A DNA stretch of 64,000 nucleotides from Steinernema hermaphroditum. Lineage: Eukaryota; Nematoda; Chromadorea; Rhabditida; Steinernematidae. The stretch spans positions 15,500,001-15,564,000 of the forward strand of contig CM059621.1 of the NCBI GenBank assembly GCA_030435675.1, read 5' to 3'. Below the pieces are notes generated by a model that was given only the letters and a program-made list of their open reading frames with translations, did no database searches and was not told where the DNA came from. The position numbers were made by a program, and so were the translations under genes. Below, in pieces: positions 58,873 through 64,000 of this stretch (its first letter is position 1; each line of letters begins with the position of its first letter).

Positions 58873-59229
58873 CACACGAGCTCTGCCGCAATAAGCAATA
58901 ATAGGAGAACATAAAAAATATAGAGTTATCTGTCTTTGTGGTCAACTTCAGAATCTATGGTCTTGCTCAGACGCACCTTAATCCGGCTTGTTTTCCTCAA
59001 GGGAAAGTGGGGGAGTCCCATCATTCGGCTGGAGGCGCGGACTTCGGAGCTGCAGTGAGGTTTCGGCTTCATGAGGCGGCGCGGGTGGAGTCGGGCGGCG
59101 GTGACGGCTTCTTGGCGAGATGTTGTCCACGATATCCAAATGAAAAGTGTCGATCCTAATAGTTGGCGTGGGCAACGGGGAGGAGAAAGAGGCTGAACAC
59201 AGTGGAGGACCGGTGGCGGGACACAGCGA

Positions 59230-59410
59230 ACGGAACAGAGAGTTGTGACAGTCTTCTTGGCAAGACGTTGGAACTACGGCTCTCTGATGTTCCAGGACTT
59301 TTGGGAGCCGGGGCGATCATTGCGCCAACAGCGACAGCCGAGAACGACCGCTCACTGAACTAATTTCTGAGAGAGCGAACGGACGACCAGACCGATCGGC
59401 ACCTATCGAG
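59230..59410 (+). repeat. Dispersed repeat shared with 41690-41780 and 9975-10020
   Basis: CTTGGCAAGACGTTGGAACT, ACGGCTCTCTGATGTTCCAG and GGGAGCCGGGGCGAT match 41685-41755. The continuation GAGAACGACCGCTCA.TGAACT, ATTTCTGAGAGA matches 9977-10010. The three loci appear to be pieces of one longer family. Confidence 0.6.
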
Positions 59411-60095
59411 TTGTTCCTAACCAGGCGTTACTTCTGTTAGGGAACCTGAAGAAGCTATGAGAATAATAATAAAATACTTTAATTAATTACCGAAGGAAAA
59501 CGAGAAGAAGGTTGAATGCTGGTCGTGCTTCTTGGGAAAACTGCAGGCAAATGGCGAAGACGGTGTAGAGGAGGGGACTTAGGATCACCATAAAAGCGAT
59601 AGCCCGATTTTGGGCGAATTTCATTCAAACAGCATACTTTCATAAAATTCTAAAGATATACAATCAAAAAAATACAAACTTGTGTGGACTGAGGGGTACC
59701 GTAATCGAGAGGGGGGAATTCGTTTCAGAAAATTTCATCGTCGCGTCGCAGCAGTTGTCCTTCATTAAGCGTGGAATTAAGACGTTTTCTTATCACATTT
59801 TGCGCACTGTGCGATCAGCGTATGTATGTGGAGAGGTGGTCACCATTTTTTCTCAAAAATTCTGAAAAAAATGTTTCCTTATTTCAATTACACTCATCTC
59901 ACCTGTAATAAACGTGATATCTCTTCGTGGAGACGTGATGATTCGCGGCCAATGCAGCCAAAAAGCAGAAAAAGAGTCCACTTTCGGACAGGGAGAAGGA
60001 GAAGTCGCTACTTGCAGCATTATTAATTGAATTATCCGCACTTTGCGGTGAAGACTCGTGATCATTTTATTAAAATTTGCAGAATTACTTCCTAA

Positions 60096-63091
60096 CCAGG
60101 CATCACTTCTGGTAGGCCATCTAGAAAATATAATAAGTATGGATAGCTAAGTTTCTAGAGTTCCATTACCGAAAAATGTGATTGAAGAAACGTCCAGGCA
60201 TTACTTCTGGATCATTCTTGTTGTCGTCGTAGCAGACATCATCATTTCATTATTACATTCTGTAGCAGTCGTTCCAGCACTCCGCATTTCTAAACCATTG
60301 AATGTAATTTATGAGATGACTGAAACTTCGCTACCGAAGACGTTGAGGAACAGAGGAGCAGGAGAGAAACTGGTCCAGGGATCAGGTCTGGATCCAGTTA
60401 GTTAAATATTATATTAAATATTAATTGCTGCGCAATCCGCAGATAAGAGAAGAGGTTCCGGGCCAGTAACCACGTCTGGCGGCAACCTGCAAAGTACACA
60501 TTGAAAGTGCTGTGCCAGGCATGATTACCATGGGAGAAGGCGCCAAAAAAATTGCAGAAATCATCGTTGAAATAGTCGCCGCAGTCGATTCAAAAAGCGT
60601 ATGTATGCAGTGAACTCAGGTCATCTACAAAAATCTTGAAACGGAATTTAAATACTGAAATACAGCCGTCCACACCTGTCACAGGCCATGGCCTATCCTT
60701 GACGATTCGGTAGGTTATCTGCGTCCACTACTTGACTAGCTCATCCAGGTACCAGTTCTGGATAGCATAAGTGAAAAAGGGAAATGGATCTCGAAAAGTC
60801 GCACGAAGATAAACCAGGTGAAAATCTTTGAAGCCATGGTTACTGGCCCAGTCGGCGTATGTATGCGGAGAGTTCGTCAGGTTAGTTTTCGAAAATTCTG
60901 AAAAAAAATGTTTTATTATTTGATTTTCACTCGTCGTACCTGTGATGAATGTGATCTCTTGTAGGACACGTAATGATTCGCTGTCGGTACAGCCAAAAAC
61001 CAGAAAAAGGGTCCATTTTCGGACAGGGTGAGGAGAAGTCGCTGCTTGTAGCATTATTAATTGAATGATGAATGGATAGACGCGCCGTCATTTTCAAAAA
61101 AAAAGAAACTTTGTCGAGGCCTGGTGCTGTCGTTGATTTCATCGCCTTCTTTCTTTAGAAGTCCACTTTTGGGATAGTCGCTTGAGGGGAAGTCGTTGCT
61201 TGTATCATTGTCAATCATTATTAATACTGGATCTGTTTGAACATAGTAACACTCGGCGCAAAGAACGGTCATTGCTCGGCCGTCGCATTATTCATTACTG
61301 TCAGAACCTAAGTAGACTCCTTGAATAAGATTAGTGTCAATTAAGCATACGTAGGTTTCGGACAGGCTGAATTCGTGACTTGCAAAACAGTTCAGGCGTA
61401 GGATCTGGATCAGGTTCGGGTTCTGGATCGTTAGATCTGGATCTGGTTCGGGTTCTGGATCGTACGCTCTGGATCGGATTCGTCGAACACATCGCTCTAT
61501 TGAGAATTTTCGCTTCCAGGTATCAGTTCTGGATCGCGGTTCCAAAGAGGCGTAGAAGGAAGAAGGGGGCAGATTTCGAAGGCTATCCAGGCATCACTTC
61601 TGGAGCCACTTTTTAGCAGAGGAAATTCATAACCATATGCCGGAGGTGCAATCTAAACTGTAGCATATAAGAACAAATAAAAAATTAGAACCAGATTAGT
61701 TAAATTTAGTCATTTTAAGATCAGAAGATGAGGTAAAAATAAACGCGTTTGTTCAAAAATCTACGAAGTGACCCAATCCAAATAATGTTTGGTTTCATAC
61801 CTTAGAGAATTTGTAATCTTTCCGTGTCCAGACATTGAAATTCGCATTCAGCGTAGTGATTCAAGGAAGAGTAGTTGATTTCAGCTGCCAGTACTTGAAC
61901 TGTTCGAAGCATTTCCGTATCCGCACAAAGATAATGCTGAAACCTGCCTTGTGGACTCTGTACAACTGATGAATGGCTAATCGAAGTCGGATGATATCGG
62001 CGTTCGCATTCGGAGAGAAGCACCTTCAATGTGCTCGGAGTCATGGTAAGCGTGCGATCTGTTTCAACAATGGCCAGGTGCAAGTTCTGGACCAAAAAAG
62101 TACGGGACAGTTCATGGGCCGTAGGTCCAAGTGCATCCAGAGTACAGTACATCCATTCCATTCAGCGTATGTATGCGGAGAGGTGGTGACCATTGTTTCT
62201 CAAAAATTCTGAAAAAATCTTTCCTTATTTCAATTACACTCATCTCACCTGTAATAAACGTGATCTCTCTTCGTAGAGACGTGATGATTCGCGGCCAATG
62301 CAGCCAAAAAGCAGAAAAAGAGTCCATTTTCGGACAGGGAGGAGGAGAAGTCGCTACTTGCAGCATTATTAATTGAATTATCCGCACTTTGCGGTGAAGA
62401 CTCGTGATCATTTTATTAAAATTTGCAGAATTACTTCCTAACCAGGCATCACTTCTGGCAGGCCATCTAGAAAATATAATAAGTATGGATAGCTAAGTTT
62501 CTATGGTTCCGTTACCGAAAAATGTGATTGAAGAAACGTCCAGGCATTACTTCTGGATCATTCTTGTTGTCGTCGTGGCAGACATCATCATTTCATTATT
62601 ACATTCTGTAGCAGTCGTTTCAGTACTCCGCATTTCTAAACCATTGAATGTAATGAGATGGCTGAAATTTCGCTACCAAAGACGTTGAGGAGAAGGAGAG
62701 AAACTGGTCCAGGGATCAGGTCTGGATCCAGTTCAGATGAATACTTTATTTAATGCTGCGGAATCCGCAGAAGGGAGAAGGTGAGGTTCTGGGCCACTAA
62801 TCACGGCTGGTGGCAACCTGCAAAGAATGCCATTCAATGTGCTGTGCCAGATAGGATTACCATGGGAGATGGAGATGAATAGGGACAAAAATGATTGGGT
62901 TTTTTCTTCCTTGGGGTCACAGAAATCGTCGTGGGAATAAGAGTTTCAGTAGATTCAAAAAGCATTCAAACAAATGTATGAGGAGGTCAGGTCTTCTTCA
63001 AAGAATCTAAAAAAGAATTTTAATATTTAATTACAACGTTCCACACCTACACCTCTCGGAGACATAAAGCTGATCCAGGTACCGATTCTGG
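60096..63091 (+). repeat. CCAGG-N8-CTGG motif, eleven copies in 3 kb
   Basis: The 17-bp sequence CCAGG(C/T/G)A(T/C)NASKTCTGG, with small variations, occurs at 60096, 60194, 60375, 60745, 61516, 61587, 62074, 62442, 62540, 62709 and 63075, always on the plus strand and always 17 bp long. Six of these belong to the two long duplicated copies; the others do not. Read on the plus strand in one frame most copies encode PG-x-x-SG. Some also sit next to GSGSGS-coding sequence at 61395-61460. Confidence 0.8.
61380..61616 (+). other. Gly-Ser repeat frame, possible decayed gene
   Basis: A 78-codon plus-strand frame with GVGSGSGSGSGSLDLD near its start and EGYPGITSGATF at its end. The repeated GATCTGGATC / GGTTCGGGTTCTGG DNA is low complexity and also open on the minus strand as DPEPEPDPD. 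It could be a fragment of a Ser-Gly-rich extracellular protein, but it could equally be a simple repeat. Confidence 0.25.
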
Positions 63092-63099
63092 ATAGTTTC

Positions 63100-64000
63100 A
63101 GGTCAATGCGTAGATGGTGTTGAATCTTCTCGAAACGGCGGGTTTGTTCACGTGATGGGGTCCAGAGTGAGAAAGAAGTGGATTCGCTGTTCTTAATGTT
63201 AAACTTCGGTTGTTTCGAGTTGGAGTGACTGACCATCAGAATCGCTCTTCTAAAAACAAAGAGTTCTTTATGTCAGAATTCTTTCTTTTCCCTCTAATTT
63301 AAGGCAGCAACACATATGCTTATGGTTGAGGTCAGTACTCGGAGATCAACTTGAGACAAGACAACAGCGTCAATTTCGATGAGTGTCAATGAGTTCTCTT
63401 GAAGCAAGCTTATGTTTAGTTCGCATACGTCCTAGACCTAGGCTTGGTTCCGGCTTAGCCCCATGCCGGTGTGGCGGCAACACCGCTAAAGAAGACCGTA
63501 ATCTTACGGGATCTTACTGGCACCCTGCCGGCGTCTTATCTCAACAAGCGAAGCGAGATTATAGCCTACACCTGGGCGTGATTTAGGCTCCCACTTAGGC
63601 TCATTTAGGTGGATTTTAAGCGAGCCCAAAGTTCGACCCCTGCAGTCTTCATAAAATCTAGTTAACTTCCTTTTCCAGACACGTTTAATCTTAATAGCTT
63701 CGTATTCGCATGATTAAAACAACTATCAGCACACCCCACTTCAGTATACACTGCGACTCGCCGACAAAAAAACATGTTTTCAAGCGATTATTGTTTGTTC
63801 TTTTGTCCTTTTCACAACGTTATTGAGCGATTGAGCATAAAATGGTCGTCGACCGCGACCGTCAACGAAACCATATCAACCGCGATCACATTTCCACCGA
63901 ATACGGTTATCAATACAGAGATTGAAGCAGGCCAGTCTATCTCTTCTCTGGACAACCCATGTTTATCGTTTTCGCACCTATGTTGATTACAAAAATATAC
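63100..64000. other. Intergenic, repeat fragment only
   Basis: 63425-63640 contains GC-rich DNA with CTAGGCTTGGTTCCGGCTTA and AAGCGAAGCGAGATTATAGC, related to the fragments at 8740 and 33290. No gene is supported to the right edge. Confidence 0.4.

Larger units (their letters stand above)
59815..63095 (+). repeat. Locally amplified unit: two long copies and one partial copy
   Basis: Copy 1 (about 59815-60765) and copy 2 (about 62163-63095) are direct repeats, over 90 percent identical by eye across the first 580 bp and then more diverged. A partial third copy (60853-61070) lies between them. On the minus strand all three keep a segment that reads NAASSDFSFSLSESG, then ANHHVSTKRYHVYYR, followed by a GTGAGA or GTACGA donor, in one main frame, so it may be an exon of a duplicated gene. 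On the plus strand copies 1 and 2 share HYFWIILVVVVADIIISLLH, a membrane-helix-like frame. Neither reading was assigned to a family. Confidence 0.75.

Overview
The window looks like nuclear DNA of a nematode. Genes are split by very short introns (about 40-56 nt) that begin GT and end in TTTCAG or close variants. The gene content is also typical: a serpentine chemoreceptor of the Srx type, two class-3 secreted lipases with hydrophobic C-terminal tails, a worm-type casein-kinase-1/tau-tubulin-kinase-like kinase, a C-type lectin domain and a small HP1 protein. I cannot name the genus; a rhabditid or tylenchid-grade nematode fits. Protein-coding DNA is a minor part of the window. The rest is introns, intergenic DNA, and many old and young DNA transposons and local duplications.

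Layout. 0.1-0.65 kb: GC-rich minus-strand exons of an unrecognised gene. 1.4-7.3 kb: degenerate repeat families and two perfectly bounded hAT-type MITEs (5373-5634 and 5761-6409, each with an 8-bp target duplication). 7.7-20.7 kb (+): a coiled-coil protein gene with nine phase-compatible exons spread over 13 kb; its introns hold several repeats. 21.2-26.1 kb (-): lipase 1, with a 3.9-kb intron containing a Tc1/mariner-type MITE. 26.6-29.8 kb: a second MITE and a dead Tc1/mariner transposase. 29.9-30.4 kb (-): a coiled-coil/leucine-zipper-like protein. 31.7-32.5 kb (-): an HP1-like chromodomain plus chromoshadow protein. 35.6-36.9 kb (+): a complete CK1-family kinase. 38.2-38.8 kb (-): a C-type lectin domain. 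42.1-44.4 kb: a composite foldback element with a nested MITE. 45.8-46.1 kb (-): a secreted peptide. 47.3-49.7 kb (-): the Srx-like receptor. 51.9-54.4 kb (-): lipase 2, paralogous to lipase 1. 58.2-58.9 kb: a palindromic hAT foldback element. 59.8-63.1 kb: locally amplified sequence carrying a 17-bp motif (CCAGG-N8-CTGG) at least eleven times.

The most unusual signal is not a gene. The heptamer ATTTTTG/CAAAAAT is greatly over-represented and its strand is strictly polarised in blocks. By hand count the plus strand has about 37 ATTTTTG to 2 CAAAAAT in 1-13.4 kb, then about 5 to 88 in 13.5-49.8 kb, 15 to 3 in 49.9-57.1 kb, and 0 to 9 from 57.5 kb to the end. The first switch lies inside an intron of the coiled-coil gene, so polarity does not follow transcription. 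Young transposons lack the motif.

The genes do not form an obvious pathway. The two lipases are dispersed paralogs and the receptor and lectin belong to expanded nematode families, which fits a repeat-rich, fast-evolving chromosome-arm region.
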